From NCBI GenBank assembly GCA_902491575.1, contig CABUID010000007.1, forward strand, positions 25,594 to 89,593: 64,000 bases of DNA, given 5' to 3'. Numbering within the stretch: position 1 is the stretch's first letter; each line of letters opens with the position of its first letter. The notes below the pieces were generated by a model that worked only from the letters and a program-made list of their open reading frames with translations, was not told the DNA's origin and made no database searches. This stretch comes from an uncultured Bacillota bacterium. Its GTDB lineage: Bacteria; Bacillota_I; Bacilli_A; RFN20; CAG-631. Both the position numbers and the translations under genes were made by a program. Below, piece by piece: positions 6,996-15,885 of the stretch.

Positions 6996-9161
6996 ATGAT
7001 AAAAAAACGATTTTTTATTTTATTTCTTTTAATTTTTAGTTTTTCCTTTGTAAATTTAAATCATCAAGATGCTCATTTAATTCATGCACAAACAGTTGAA
7101 GATACAACGACTTTTAAACATTGTGCAGGCAAAACGTCTTCTTTATTATTATCGGAACAAGGGGTCGTTTATGGCTGGGGACTTTGGGGAGAAAGTAGCA
7201 ATATTTCTTTTAGTAAGAAATTAACTGTCCCAACGGATATTGGAAAAAATATTGAATTGAGTGAGGATGATTATTTTATTGATATTTTTTCAGGTGAGCA
7301 GCATTGTTTTTTATTAACTGCTTTAGGACGTGTTTTTGGAATGGGAAGTGGTGAAGAACAACAATTTGGATATACAGATTATTTCTTTAAAGCCAATCCA
7401 GTTGAATTAACTTCTATGTTCTCATTAAATAAAGATGAAAAAATCACATATATAGGCTGTGGTGATGATTTTAATATTGCTTTAACAAATCAACATCGTG
7501 TTTTTTCTTTTGGAAAAAAAGAAGATGGACAATTAGGAATTAATGATGATGCTAAAGAAGATGTAACATACGATATTACCAATCGTTTTACCTTTCAAGA
7601 TGGGGATTATTTAATTGATGTAAAATGTGGTGCATCTCATGCATTAGCATTAAGCAACAATGGCTATGTTTATGTGTGGGGCTCAAACAAATTTGGCCAA
7701 TTAGGTATTAAAGATACTTTAATGTTAGATGAACCAACACGCCTTGAAAGTATTAATGAAAATGCCATACAAATAGCATGCGGGCGTTTCACATCTTATG
7801 TTTTGACTAATCAAGCACAATTGTATGGTTTTGGTAGTGATTCAGATGGTCAACTCGCTACACATGATACAATTATTACTTCTAATAAAAAAGAAACACC
7901 TTATTTAATGAATGCAGGGTTTGCTTTTGAAAGTGATGAATATATTAAAGAAATTACAGCTGGTTTTTATTATGCTATTGTTAAAACAAATTTAAGCAAT
8001 TATTATTCATTTGGGCAAAATAGTTCTGGACAATTAGGAAATGGATCAACTTTATCGACAAGTGTTCCACAAAAAATAGAGTATAAGGCTTTATTATCAT
8101 CAATTGATGAAATCACATCTATATCCTGTGGTCAAAATCATTGCATAGCAACGACCAAATACGGTCATATTTTAGCTTGGGGAAGTAATTTACAAGGTCA
8201 ATTGGCTGAAGATAATGGTGGTGTACAAGCCAATTATAAAATGGTAGATATCACTTATAATTTTCCACCAATCATTATTATTTCAACGAATGCAAGTAGT
8301 GTTGAATATAAAAATTATATTTTAGACGTAAATGCTTTTTATTTAGACAATGAGGAAATTGAAGAAACCTATTATTGTATTAGTAGTTCGGTAATGACTC
8401 CTAAAGATAACTGGGTTCAATATAAAAATAGCATTATTTTAAGTGAAGGAGAAGGAACTCTTTATGTTCATTTAAAAATTGATTCGAAGAAAAGTACCTA
8501 TTATCATGTTTCAAAAGCTTATTTTTTAGACCATTTAGCGCCAAGTATTGTGGCTTTAGATGCAAATAATCAAGAAATTATAGGTAAATACTATAATTCG
8601 ACAATTTTCGTAAATGCAAAAGATAATAATAATAGTGTAGATATTATTTATCTCTATGAGGGTAAACAATATACTACACATACCAACACCTTAAGTTTTG
8701 AAAAAGATGGAACATATCAAGTATACGCCATGGATGAAGCCAAAAACTCTTCAGCAACAATTGAGTTTACAATCGATACAATTCTCCCAACAATAACAAA
8801 AATCGACAATAATTTAATTCAAGGCACATCCTATAGTACAAGAGATAAAGAAATTACAATACAAGGAAGCGAGGCACTCACATGCTATCAACTTGGCTAT
8901 AAAGGCGTAAAAGCAGACTCCTATACTGCACTAAATGAAAATGAAGACTCTTTTAAAATCAAACTGAAAAAAGGTGTAAACACCCTTACTATATATGATC
9001 TTGCGGGTAATGAATCTCTTACCTATGAAATCTTATATTCCCCAAGATTCTTTCAAGATACTCAATTGTTGCTTATTGTATTTGGTAGTTTAACGGCTTT
9101 GTTTGTCATCATTATCATCTTAGTTTATACTATCAAAAATAAAAAGAAATTAATAAAATAA
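6996..9161 (+). CDS. Secreted, membrane-anchored RCC1-repeat propeller protein
   Basis: This 721-aa protein begins with a signal peptide (MIKKRF followed by a hydrophobic run to about residue 25). Seven RCC1-type repeats follow, each marked by a xxxWG/FGxxxxGQLG-like core (YGWG, FGMG, FSFG, VWGSNKFGQLG, YGFG, YSFGQNSSGQLG, AWGSNLQGQL), about residues 45-415. That number fits one closed seven-bladed beta-propeller. The next 270 residues look like two or three Ig-like beta domains, including DTILPTI-type linkers. A C-terminal transmembrane helix (LLLIVFGSLTALFVIIIIL) and a lysine-rich tail anchor it. The start has a GGAGG site. It is a monocistronic surface protein; the ligand is unknown, and a role in binding rather than catalysis is an inference. 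Confidence 0.85.
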   Translation: MIKKRFFILFLLIFSFSFVNLNHQDAHLIHAQTVEDTTTFKHCAGKTSSLLLSEQGVVYGWGLWGESSNISFSKKLTVPTDIGKNIELSEDDYFIDIFSGEQHCFLLTALGRVFGMGSGEEQQFGYTDYFFKANPVELTSMFSLNKDEKITYIGCGDDFNIALTNQHRVFSFGKKEDGQLGINDDAKEDVTYDITNRFTFQDGDYLIDVKCGASHALALSNNGYVYVWGSNKFGQLGIKDTLMLDEPTRLESINENAIQIACGRFTSYVLTNQAQLYGFGSDSDGQLATHDTIITSNKKETPYLMNAGFAFESDEYIKEITAGFYYAIVKTNLSNYYSFGQNSSGQLGNGSTLSTSVPQKIEYKALLSSIDEITSISCGQNHCIATTKYGHILAWGSNLQGQLAEDNGGVQANYKMVDITYNFPPIIIISTNASSVEYKNYILDVNAFYLDNEEIEETYYCISSSVMTPKDNWVQYKNSIILSEGEGTLYVHLKIDSKKSTYYHVSKAYFLDHLAPSIVALDANNQEIIGKYYNSTIFVNAKDNNNSVDIIYLYEGKQYTTHTNTLSFEKDGTYQVYAMDEAKNSSATIEFTIDTILPTITKIDNNLIQGTSYSTRDKEITIQGSEALTCYQLGYKGVKADSYTALNENEDSFKIKLKKGVNTLTIYDLAGNESLTYEILYSPRFFQDTQLLLIVFGSLTALFVIIIILVYTIKNKKKLIK

Positions 9162-9173
9162 TAGAAACTTTTA

Positions 9174-9216
9174 AGAAAGTAAAAATAAAATTTAACCTAT
9201 TTTTACTTTCTTTTTT
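9174..9216 (+). terminator. Terminator of the RCC1-protein gene
   Basis: AGAAAGTAAAAATA pairs with TATTTTTACTTTCT, followed by a run of T. It lies 12 bases after the stop codon. Confidence 0.8.
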
Positions 9217-9234
9217 AAAAAATGAATAGAAACA

Positions 9235-9263
9235 TAGACAAATTTATCAAAAATGAATATAAT
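9235..9263 (+). promoter_or_regulatory. Promoter of the trpS T-box transcript
   Basis: TAGACA and TATAAT are separated by exactly 17 bases, followed by the T-box leader. A good sigma-A match. Confidence 0.75.
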
Positions 9264-9269
9264 ATTAAT

Positions 9270-9487
9270 ATACCGTTGAAGTGAAGAAAAAACACATTTA
9301 ACTTTTTAGAGAGTTTGCATTGGTGAAAGCAAATAAGGGCATGTGTATAATATGGGTCACAGAGGGCAAAGCGAACAAAGTAGCGGCGATGGGTTCTCCC
9401 ATTATCGAGAGTAAAGTGCATAGTTAATCTATGAACTAAGGTGGTACCACGTAATTTGCGTCCTTAGATATTCTAAGGATTTTTTTA
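9270..9487 (+). promoter_or_regulatory. T-box riboswitch (tryptophan specifier)
   Basis: This leader senses uncharged tRNA and controls trpS by antitermination. The AGAGAG distal-loop element and GGTGAAAGC follow the 5' part of stem I. The TGG at 9353-9355 lies on the 3' side of stem I in the position of the specifier loop and matches Trp. The T-box core AAGGTGGTACCACG is at 9438-9451 and ends in the antiterminator. The competing terminator TCCTTAGAtattCTAAGGA plus T run is at 9461-9487. Specifier assignment is by eye from position and by agreement with the downstream gene. Confidence 0.93.
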
Positions 9488-9507
9488 TTTTAAGGAGGAG
9501 TTATTTT

Positions 9508-10503
9508 ATGGAATCATGTAAAAAAAGAATGCTCAGTGGCATAAAACCAACAGGAAAATTAACGTTAGGAAATTATATTGGAGCTATAAAACAATTTATT
9601 ACTTTTCAAGATGAATACGAATTATTTGTTTTTATCGCAGATTTACACGCTTTAACCTTACCTATTGATCCGAAAGAATTAAGACAAAATACAAAAGATT
9701 TAATTTCAATCTATTTAGCCTGTGGACTTGATCCAGAGAAAGTAGTTTTATTTAAGCAAAGTGATGTCCATGAACATGCTGAACTTGGTTATATTATGGC
9801 TTGTAATTCCAATATGGGTGAGTTATTTCGAATGACGCAATACAAAGATAAAACTGCGAAGATGGGCAATAATGAATCCATCCCTACAGGAATATATCTT
9901 TATCCAACATTAATGGCTGCAGATATTGTTTTATATGATCCTGATTATGTCCCTGTTGGGATTGACCAGAAGCAACATGTTGAATTGACTAGAGATATTG
10001 CTATACGTTTTAATTCTCGTTATTCACCTACTTTTAAATTACCTGAAGCGGTTACGCCAAAAACTGGAGCTAAAATTAATTCTTTATCGAATCCAGAAAA
10101 GAAAATGTCTAAATCTGAATCGGAAAAAGGAACGATTTACCTTTTAGAAGATTTAGCAATTACTCGTAAGAAGATTATGTCAGCAGTTACGGATAGTGAT
10201 ACGCAGATTTCATATGATATAAAAAATAAACCTGGAATTTCTAATTTATTGACAATAATGTCTAGTTTAACAGGAAAATCAATCGAAAATATAGTTCAAC
10301 TTTTCGAAGGTCAAGGTTATGGGCAATTTAAAAAAGCGGTAGCAGATGTAGTGTGTGAAGAATTAGAACAATTACAAAGAAAAGTAAAAGATATACAAGC
10401 TAGTGGAATCATTGATAAAGTATTGGCAGATGGAGCAGAAAAAGCTTCTTATGTGGCTAGAAAAAAGCTTTCTAAAGTATATCGGAAAGTAGGGTTAAGA
10501 TGA
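9508..10503 (+). CDS. trpS: Tryptophanyl-tRNA synthetase
   Basis: This class I aminoacyl-tRNA synthetase charges tRNA-Trp, and at 331 aa it is the standard size. The HIGH-equivalent region TGKLTLGNYIGA is at residues 15-26 and the KMSKS motif at 199-203. The segment DLHALT and the tryptophan-pocket region GIDQKQHVELTRDIA are also present. Expression is controlled by the T-box leader with a UGG specifier. The ATG is preceded by AAGGAGG. Its end overlaps the next gene by four bases, so the phosphatase downstream shares the tryptophan-controlled transcript. Confidence 0.97.
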   Translation: MESCKKRMLSGIKPTGKLTLGNYIGAIKQFITFQDEYELFVFIADLHALTLPIDPKELRQNTKDLISIYLACGLDPEKVVLFKQSDVHEHAELGYIMACNSNMGELFRMTQYKDKTAKMGNNESIPTGIYLYPTLMAADIVLYDPDYVPVGIDQKQHVELTRDIAIRFNSRYSPTFKLPEAVTPKTGAKINSLSNPEKKMSKSESEKGTIYLLEDLAITRKKIMSAVTDSDTQISYDIKNKPGISNLLTIMSSLTGKSIENIVQLFEGQGYGQFKKAVADVVCEELEQLQRKVKDIQASGIIDKVLADGAEKASYVARKKLSKVYRKVGLR

Positions 10504-11288
10504 AAGATTTAAAAAATAAAATTATTGCTTTTGATATTGATGGTACTTTAGCCAGAAATAATACTTTTCCATCTGATTTTACCATACAAACGATACAGCG
10601 ATTAATAAAAGAGGGTTATCACATTACACTCGTAACGGGAAGAAATTATATTTCTATGATCGATATTTATCAAAAATGTCATCTTAATAGTGTTTGTGTT
10701 TTATGCAATGGTGCTTTAGTTTATCACCCTACAACTCACGAAAAATTGAAAAATATTACTATCCCTTTTGCTATTTTAAGAAATTTGTTACAAGATGAGG
10801 AATTAATGGATAAAATTTTAGATATTTTAGTTGAGATTGATGATTCTACTTATTCTTTAACAGGAAAAGGTTGGAATAATGTGAATTTTATTGGCGATTT
10901 TAATCAAACTTTACCTTGTGAGCCTAATTCGCTTGTTTTCATGGTAAAAGATCCTTCTTTTCAAAAAGAAGTGGCTGAAATTATCAATAGAAATCCTGAT
11001 TATCATTATCGTTATTGGTCAAAAATAGGTGAATTCTATAATGTGCATTTTTCGAAAAAAGAAGGAGTAGAAGTAATGCTTGATTATTATCATAAAACCA
11101 AAGAAGATTTAATTTTTATAGGTGATGGTGAAAATGATCGTGAAATTATGCAATATGCAGGTTTCAGTATAGCAATGAAAAATGCAGATGAATTAACGAA
11201 AAAGAAAGCAAATCAAATAACGAAATTAACGAATGAAGAAGATGGTGCTATTTTGCATTTACTTCAAATGATAGCAGAGAATGAATAA
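10500..11288 (+). CDS. Cof-type HAD-superfamily phosphatase
   Basis: This is a 262-aa HAD hydrolase of the Cof/IIB group, which dephosphorylates sugar phosphates, flavin or other small phosphoesters. Motif I is AFDIDGTLARN near residue 11 with the nucleophile Asp, motif II is TLVTGR near residue 43, and motif IV is FIGDGENDREIMQYAG near residue 205. The type IIB cap lies between. It overlaps trpS by four bases and the next gene by eight, so all three are an operon. The substrate cannot be told from sequence. Confidence 0.88.
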   Translation: MKDLKNKIIAFDIDGTLARNNTFPSDFTIQTIQRLIKEGYHITLVTGRNYISMIDIYQKCHLNSVCVLCNGALVYHPTTHEKLKNITIPFAILRNLLQDEELMDKILDILVEIDDSTYSLTGKGWNNVNFIGDFNQTLPCEPNSLVFMVKDPSFQKEVAEIINRNPDYHYRYWSKIGEFYNVHFSKKEGVEVMLDYYHKTKEDLIFIGDGENDREIMQYAGFSIAMKNADELTKKKANQITKLTNEEDGAILHLLQMIAENE

Positions 11289-12150
11289 TATGAAGATTGC
11301 ATTACTTTATTTTACAGGGACATACAATACATTATTTTTAACGACTTTAATGAAAAACCGATTGATGTATCTCCATCATCAAGTCGACGTTTTTCTATTG
11401 ACGGATAATTTGAAATTTTCATATAAAAAATATGATCGAATTGGCATAGGTTATCCCATTCATGCTTTTAATGCTCCTAAAATTGTAGAAAAAAATCTTG
11501 AAAAATTAAAAATTGAAAAATCAGCCTATTTTATTTATAAAAGTAGTGGTGAGCCTTTTTTTATGAATAATGCTTCTTCCTATAAAATTTATAAGATCAT
11601 GAAAGCTAGACAAAATGTTTTTTTTGGTGAATATCATTTTGTCATGCCATATAATATTTTGTTTAAAACAAAAGAAGAATTTATTGGCTATGAAATGCAA
11701 TATAATTTGAAATATATAAAATATTTATGTGACCATTTAATGCAAGAAAAAACTTATAAAGTGAGCTTACTAGAACGTTTTATAAGTTTTGTTTTTAAGA
11801 TACAAAGGTTAGGTTGTAAAGTGAATATAAAGTTTTATAAAGTAAATAAAAAGAAATGTATTCGTTGTCAAAAATGTATTATCAACTGTCCAACGCATAA
11901 TCTACGCTACCATAAAAATAAAAAGAAAATTGTTTTTGATAATCATTGTGTAATGTGTATGCGTTGTTCTTTTCAATGTCCAACAAATGCGATATCCATT
12001 GGTTTATTAAATCATTCTAAAGTAAATGGTTCTTATGATTTTAATCAATATCTTTTTGTAAAAAGTGATTACCAGTTTTCAACAGAAAAGAAATGGTTTT
12101 ATCGAAAATTTAAATCTTATTTTGATGCGATTGATTCACTTTCTAATTAG
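11281..12150 (+). CDS. EFR1-type ferredoxin protein (flavodoxin-like domain plus two 4Fe-4S clusters)
   Basis: This 289-aa redox protein has an N-terminal flavodoxin-like half (ALLYFTGTYNT, then a GIGYPIHAFNAP loop) and a C-terminal bacterial ferredoxin domain. The latter has two CxxCxxC...CP motifs: CIRCQKCIINCPTH near residue 193 and CVMCMRCSFQCPTN near residue 222. Such proteins are taken to shuttle electrons in anaerobes; partners are unknown. It could start at 11281 or at the ATG three codons later (11290). It is last in the trpS operon and converges with the gene on the other strand, their stop codons overlapping by four bases. Confidence 0.85.
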   Translation: MNNMKIALLYFTGTYNTLFLTTLMKNRLMYLHHQVDVFLLTDNLKFSYKKYDRIGIGYPIHAFNAPKIVEKNLEKLKIEKSAYFIYKSSGEPFFMNNASSYKIYKIMKARQNVFFGEYHFVMPYNILFKTKEEFIGYEMQYNLKYIKYLCDHLMQEKTYKVSLLERFISFVFKIQRLGCKVNIKFYKVNKKKCIRCQKCIINCPTHNLRYHKNKKKIVFDNHCVMCMRCSFQCPTNAISIGLLNHSKVNGSYDFNQYLFVKSDYQFSTEKKWFYRKFKSYFDAIDSLSN

Positions 12151-12686
12151 CTAAGGGAAGAAGCATGTTCTTGTGCAATCATGATAGCTGCATTCGCTGC
12201 AATGGCGCCAACAATATCATCTAAAAAGCAATGGCAATGTTCTTTATGATTTTGTAATTGATAGATTTTTCCAGGCTTTGTTACATCTAAATTTCCAAAG
12301 TTTGTTTTACCAATAGTTCCATAATCTCCACATATGGATAAAGCAATCGCTTCATCAATACCAAATAATCCAACATCTGCGAGTAATATAGAATTTAAAG
12401 GTTCGTCAAAAATATGCTTTTCTGCACAAATATCAACATTAATTGCAAATAAAACGGCATGGAAAGTTTCTCTTTTTTTTATGACGTTCAAAACGGCATT
12501 TTTACATTCTTCTAGTGTTAAATTTTCAACATATTTACATTGAGCAGTATAGGATAAAAAAGCAATATCGTCAATTTCTACTCCTCTTTCTTTTAACATA
12601 GAAAGAACAATCATTTGCATTTGTTCTTCATTGTAATAATTTGTTTTACTAACATTAAAATTTTCAAGACATTTTAATTGTTTCAT
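12147..12686 (-). CDS. Phosphatidylglycerophosphatase A-like protein (YutG family)
   Basis: This 179-aa protein follows the B. subtilis YutG pattern: a LLKERGVEIDDIA-type N-terminal segment, LTLEECKNAVLNVIKKRE in the middle, then LLADVGLFGIDEAIALSICGDYGTIGKTNFGNLDVTKPG. The C-terminus has FLDDIVGAIAANAA. The family shares the PgpA fold, and E. coli PgpA dephosphorylates phosphatidylglycerophosphate. Unlike membrane PgpA, this version has little hydrophobic sequence and may be soluble, so lipid phosphatase activity is only an analogy. It is a single gene, divergent from the redox cluster. Confidence 0.75.
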   Translation of the reverse strand: MKQLKCLENFNVSKTNYYNEEQMQMIVLSMLKERGVEIDDIAFLSYTAQCKYVENLTLEECKNAVLNVIKKRETFHAVLFAINVDICAEKHIFDEPLNSILLADVGLFGIDEAIALSICGDYGTIGKTNFGNLDVTKPGKIYQLQNHKEHCHCFLDDIVGAIAANAAIMIAQEHASSLS

Positions 12687-12838
12687 ATAAAATCACCTAA
12701 ACCATTATATGAGATTTTTTTTGAAATAATGTTTTTCTTCTTTTAGTTTCAAATGAATTATATTTATATCTTATAGATGATTTTTTTATAAAAAAACGAT
12801 ATAATAACGATAGTAGATAAGAAAGGTTTGTGAGAATA

Positions 12839-14263
12839 ATGATTTACGATATTGCTATAATTGGTGCAGGTGTAATCGGATGTTTTTTAGCAAGAGAATT
12901 AGCAAAATATGATTTAAATATTTTAGTTGTTGAAAAAGATAATGATGTTGGTAATGAGACATCTTCTGCAAATAGTGCAATTATCCATTCTGGATATGAT
13001 CCTTTACCGAATACTTTAAAAGCAAAATTAAATGTAGAAGGTAATGCCATGTTTGATAAGATTTGTGAAGATTTAGATGTTTCTTTTCAACGTATTGGTT
13101 CCATTACGATTGCATTATCACAAGAAGAGATGGAAACTTTAAAAATGTTACAAAGTCGAGCAAAGCAAAATGGAGTAGAAACATTTTTACTAGATAAAGA
13201 AGCATTAAAGAAAAAAGAACCCTTATTATCCGATAAAGTAGTGGGTGGATTATATGCTCCTACAGCTGGTATTATTGATCCATTTAACCTATGTGTTCAT
13301 TTAATGGAAAACGCGGTGGATAATGGGGTGATTTTAAAATTAAATGAAGAAATAACAAGTATTAGTAAAAACAAAGATATTTTCACATTAAATCATCACT
13401 ATCAAAGTAAAATGGTTATTAATTGTAGTGGAGTAAATGGTGATATAGTAAATGAATTAATCAATCCTAAAACTTTTGATATTATGCCTAGGAAAGGACA
13501 ATATTTTGTTTTTAATCATTTTTCTTATCCATTTGTAAAACATACTTTATTTATGGTCCCTAGCGAAAGAGGTAAAGGTGTACTGATTAGTCCAACAACA
13601 AGTGGTAATTATTTAGTTGGTCCAAGCGCTATTTTAGTTTGTCGGGAGGACACAGCTACGGATAAAAAAACTTTAAACTCTGTTAAAGAACAAGCAAATT
13701 ACTTAATGGATAATATTCCATATCATGAAACGATTCGAACTTTTGCAGGTTTAAGAGCTACTCCTTCTACACATGACTTTATTATTGAAGAATCAAAAAC
13801 AGAAAATTTTATTAATGTAGTCGGAATAGAATCACCTGGCTTAGCCTCTTCACCCGCAATTGCAAAAATGGTTATTGAAGAAATGATTCAACCAAAATTA
13901 AAATTGACTTTAAAACCAAATTATCAACCGAAAATCAAAAAATACGTTAAAATGAAAACTCTTTCTTTAGAAGAAAAACAAAAATATTTTAAAGAAAATC
14001 ATGATTATGGAACCATAATTTGTAAATGTGAAGAAATCAGTAAAGGAGAAATTATTGATTGTTTAAAGCGTTCATGTCCACCTCATTCGATAAAAGGATT
14101 AAAAAGAAGATTACGTGTTGGATTTGGTAAATGTCAAGGAGGTATGTGCCAATCGGAAGCATTGAATATTTTAGCTGATTTTTATCATGTTGACAAAAAA
14201 GATATTCCTTATGATGGAAAAAAATCCTACATTCTTTTCAAAGAAACAAAGGGGGAAATCTAA
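12839..14263 (+). CDS. FAD-dependent glycerol-3-phosphate dehydrogenase-like oxidoreductase with BFD-type Fe-S domain
   Basis: This flavoprotein of about 474 aa resembles GlpA/GlpO. The FAD-binding GxGxxG (IIGAGVIGCFLAREL) is at the N-terminus, with NETSSANSAIIHSGYDP typical of the DAO/LhgO-GlpA group. Residues about 385-460 form a BFD-like [2Fe-2S] domain with cysteines in CKCEE and GKCQGGMCQ. It is the first of three adjacent genes (this, an NADH-oxidase-type flavoprotein, and a DUF1667 protein), a set often annotated as an anaerobic GlpABC-like complex. No glycerol kinase or facilitator is in the window, so the substrate is uncertain. The ATG at 12839 and a GTG nine bases earlier both have imperfect spacing from GAAAGG. 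Confidence 0.8.
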   Translation: MIYDIAIIGAGVIGCFLARELAKYDLNILVVEKDNDVGNETSSANSAIIHSGYDPLPNTLKAKLNVEGNAMFDKICEDLDVSFQRIGSITIALSQEEMETLKMLQSRAKQNGVETFLLDKEALKKKEPLLSDKVVGGLYAPTAGIIDPFNLCVHLMENAVDNGVILKLNEEITSISKNKDIFTLNHHYQSKMVINCSGVNGDIVNELINPKTFDIMPRKGQYFVFNHFSYPFVKHTLFMVPSERGKGVLISPTTSGNYLVGPSAILVCREDTATDKKTLNSVKEQANYLMDNIPYHETIRTFAGLRATPSTHDFIIEESKTENFINVVGIESPGLASSPAIAKMVIEEMIQPKLKLTLKPNYQPKIKKYVKMKTLSLEEKQKYFKENHDYGTIICKCEEISKGEIIDCLKRSCPPHSIKGLKRRLRVGFGKCQGGMCQSEALNILADFYHVDKKDIPYDGKKSYILFKETKGEI

Positions 14264-15547
14264 ATGGAAAACAAAGTTTTTGATTTAGTGATTATTGGCG
14301 GTGGCTCAGCTGGACTTGCAAGTGCTTTATCTGCTTATGAGAATGGTATTAAAGATATTTTAATTATCGAAAAAGAACCATGGCTGGGAGGCATTTTACA
14401 ACAATGTATTCATAATGGATTTGGTCTACATACATTTAAGGAACAATTAAGTGGTCCAGAATATGCTCAAAGGTTCATTGATAAAGTAAAAAACACATCA
14501 ATTCAAATAAAATTAAATACATATGTAAGCAATATTTCACAAGAAAAAGATATTTATTATTCAAATAATGAAGAAGGATTTTGCCATATACAAGCTCGAA
14601 GTATTATTATGGCAACTGGATGTGTTGAAAGAACACCTGGAGCGATCTTATTAGAGGGCGATCGTATTTCAGGTATTTATACGGCAGGACAAGTTCAAAA
14701 ATATTTAAATATTGATGGATATTTAGTTGGTAAAAAAGTTTTTATTTTAGGTTCTGGTGATATTGGTCTGATAATGGCAAGAAGAATGACATTAGAAGGT
14801 GCTAAAGTGATGGGAGTAGCAGAAATTATGCCCTATTCCAATGGACTAAGTCGTAACATTGTTCAGTGTTTGAATGATTTTGATATTCCTTTATACTTAT
14901 CACATACAGTAAAAGAAGTAAAAGGAAAAGACCATGTAGAAAAAGTTGTTATTGCAAAAGTAGATGAACAATTTAATTATATAGAAGACTCAGAATTAAT
15001 TTTCGATGTTGATACTTTGATTTTATCCGTGGGATTAGTACCTTATAATACTTTATTGGAAAAAATAGGAGTTCAAATGGCCTCAACGAAAGGAGCAGTT
15101 GTAGATGAGTTTTGTCAAACATCTATTCCGGGGATTTTTGCTTGTGGTAACACATTGCATGTTCATGATTTAGTTGATTATGTTACAGATGAAGCTAAAT
15201 TGGCAGGGCTTGGAGCAGCAAGATATCTTCAACATCATTTCAATATTTTAACAAATGAAACACAAACCATAAGCGGAAATGGTATCAACTATATCATCCC
15301 TCAAAAATATCATTTTGATAATATTCAAGAAGAGATAATTTTTAAATTTAGAGTCAAAAAACCATTTCATCATGTAGAATTAATTCTTAAAGAAGATGAT
15401 AAAATAATAAAAAAGATGAATAAACAACATTTATTGCCTGCTGAAATGGAAACGATTAAATTAAACAAATCGCTTTTAAATCCGAAAGCAAATCAACTTT
15501 ATTTTGAAATAAAAGAGGTGGACCATGAAAGAAATGATTTGTATTGA
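14264..15547 (+). CDS. NAD(P)/FAD-dependent oxidoreductase, second subunit of the GlpA-like cluster
   Basis: This 427-aa pyridine-nucleotide-disulfide-type flavoprotein has an N-terminal FAD site (IIGGGSAGLASALSA) and a second Rossmann motif (VFILGSGDIGLIMARRM) near residue 160. The late FAD motif GIFACGNTLHVHDLVDYV is near residue 290. A C-terminal beta-rich tail of about 90 residues follows. It starts directly after the previous stop and overlaps the DUF1667 gene by 23 bases, so the three are translated together. It plausibly passes electrons between the first flavoprotein and NAD(P) or another carrier. Function is inferred from context. Confidence 0.8.
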   Translation: MENKVFDLVIIGGGSAGLASALSAYENGIKDILIIEKEPWLGGILQQCIHNGFGLHTFKEQLSGPEYAQRFIDKVKNTSIQIKLNTYVSNISQEKDIYYSNNEEGFCHIQARSIIMATGCVERTPGAILLEGDRISGIYTAGQVQKYLNIDGYLVGKKVFILGSGDIGLIMARRMTLEGAKVMGVAEIMPYSNGLSRNIVQCLNDFDIPLYLSHTVKEVKGKDHVEKVVIAKVDEQFNYIEDSELIFDVDTLILSVGLVPYNTLLEKIGVQMASTKGAVVDEFCQTSIPGIFACGNTLHVHDLVDYVTDEAKLAGLGAARYLQHHFNILTNETQTISGNGINYIIPQKYHFDNIQEEIIFKFRVKKPFHHVELILKEDDKIIKKMNKQHLLPAEMETIKLNKSLLNPKANQLYFEIKEVDHERNDLY

Positions 15548-15869
15548 ATGCCCAAGAGGCTGTCATCTAAAAATTGATGATAAATTGAATGTAACGGGAA
15601 ATCATTGTATTCGAGGTAAGAATTATGCTATCAATGAATTGAGTTGCCCCAAAAGAATTGTGACTTCAACCGTTTATATTCATTCCAAAATCATTCGTCG
15701 TCTTCCAGTGATGACGGAATCAGAAGTAGCAAAAGAAAAAGTATTTGATGTAATCAAAGAATTAAATAAGATAAAAATTTCTGCGCCTATTCAGTGCAGA
15801 GATGTTATAATAGAAAACGTATGCAATACAAATGTAAATGTCATTGCAACGAGGACAATTGAAAAATAA
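15525..15869 (+). CDS. DUF1667 cysteine-rich protein, third member of the redox cluster
   Basis: This 114-aa protein carries the conserved cysteines of DUF1667/COG3862: CIECPRGCHLKI at residues 4-15, GNHCIRGKNYA near residue 26 and a further Cys in ELSCPKRIVTSTV. The pattern resembles the N-terminal Fe-S motif of molybdopterin oxidoreductases, and an Fe-S cluster is likely. It almost always accompanies the two flavoprotein genes upstream and probably serves as their electron-transfer subunit. The start overlaps the preceding gene by 23 bases with a GAGGTGG ribosome-binding site inside it. Only 16 bases separate its stop from gpmI. Confidence 0.82.
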   Translation: MKEMICIECPRGCHLKIDDKLNVTGNHCIRGKNYAINELSCPKRIVTSTVYIHSKIIRRLPVMTESEVAKEKVFDVIKELNKIKISAPIQCRDVIIENVCNTNVNVIATRTIEK

Positions 15870-15885
15870 GGGAGGAATAGAATAA

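Noticed and set aside
9215..9421. Minus-strand open frame across the trpS leader
   Set aside because: It runs antisense through the promoter and T-box structure and has no ribosome-binding site or conserved content.
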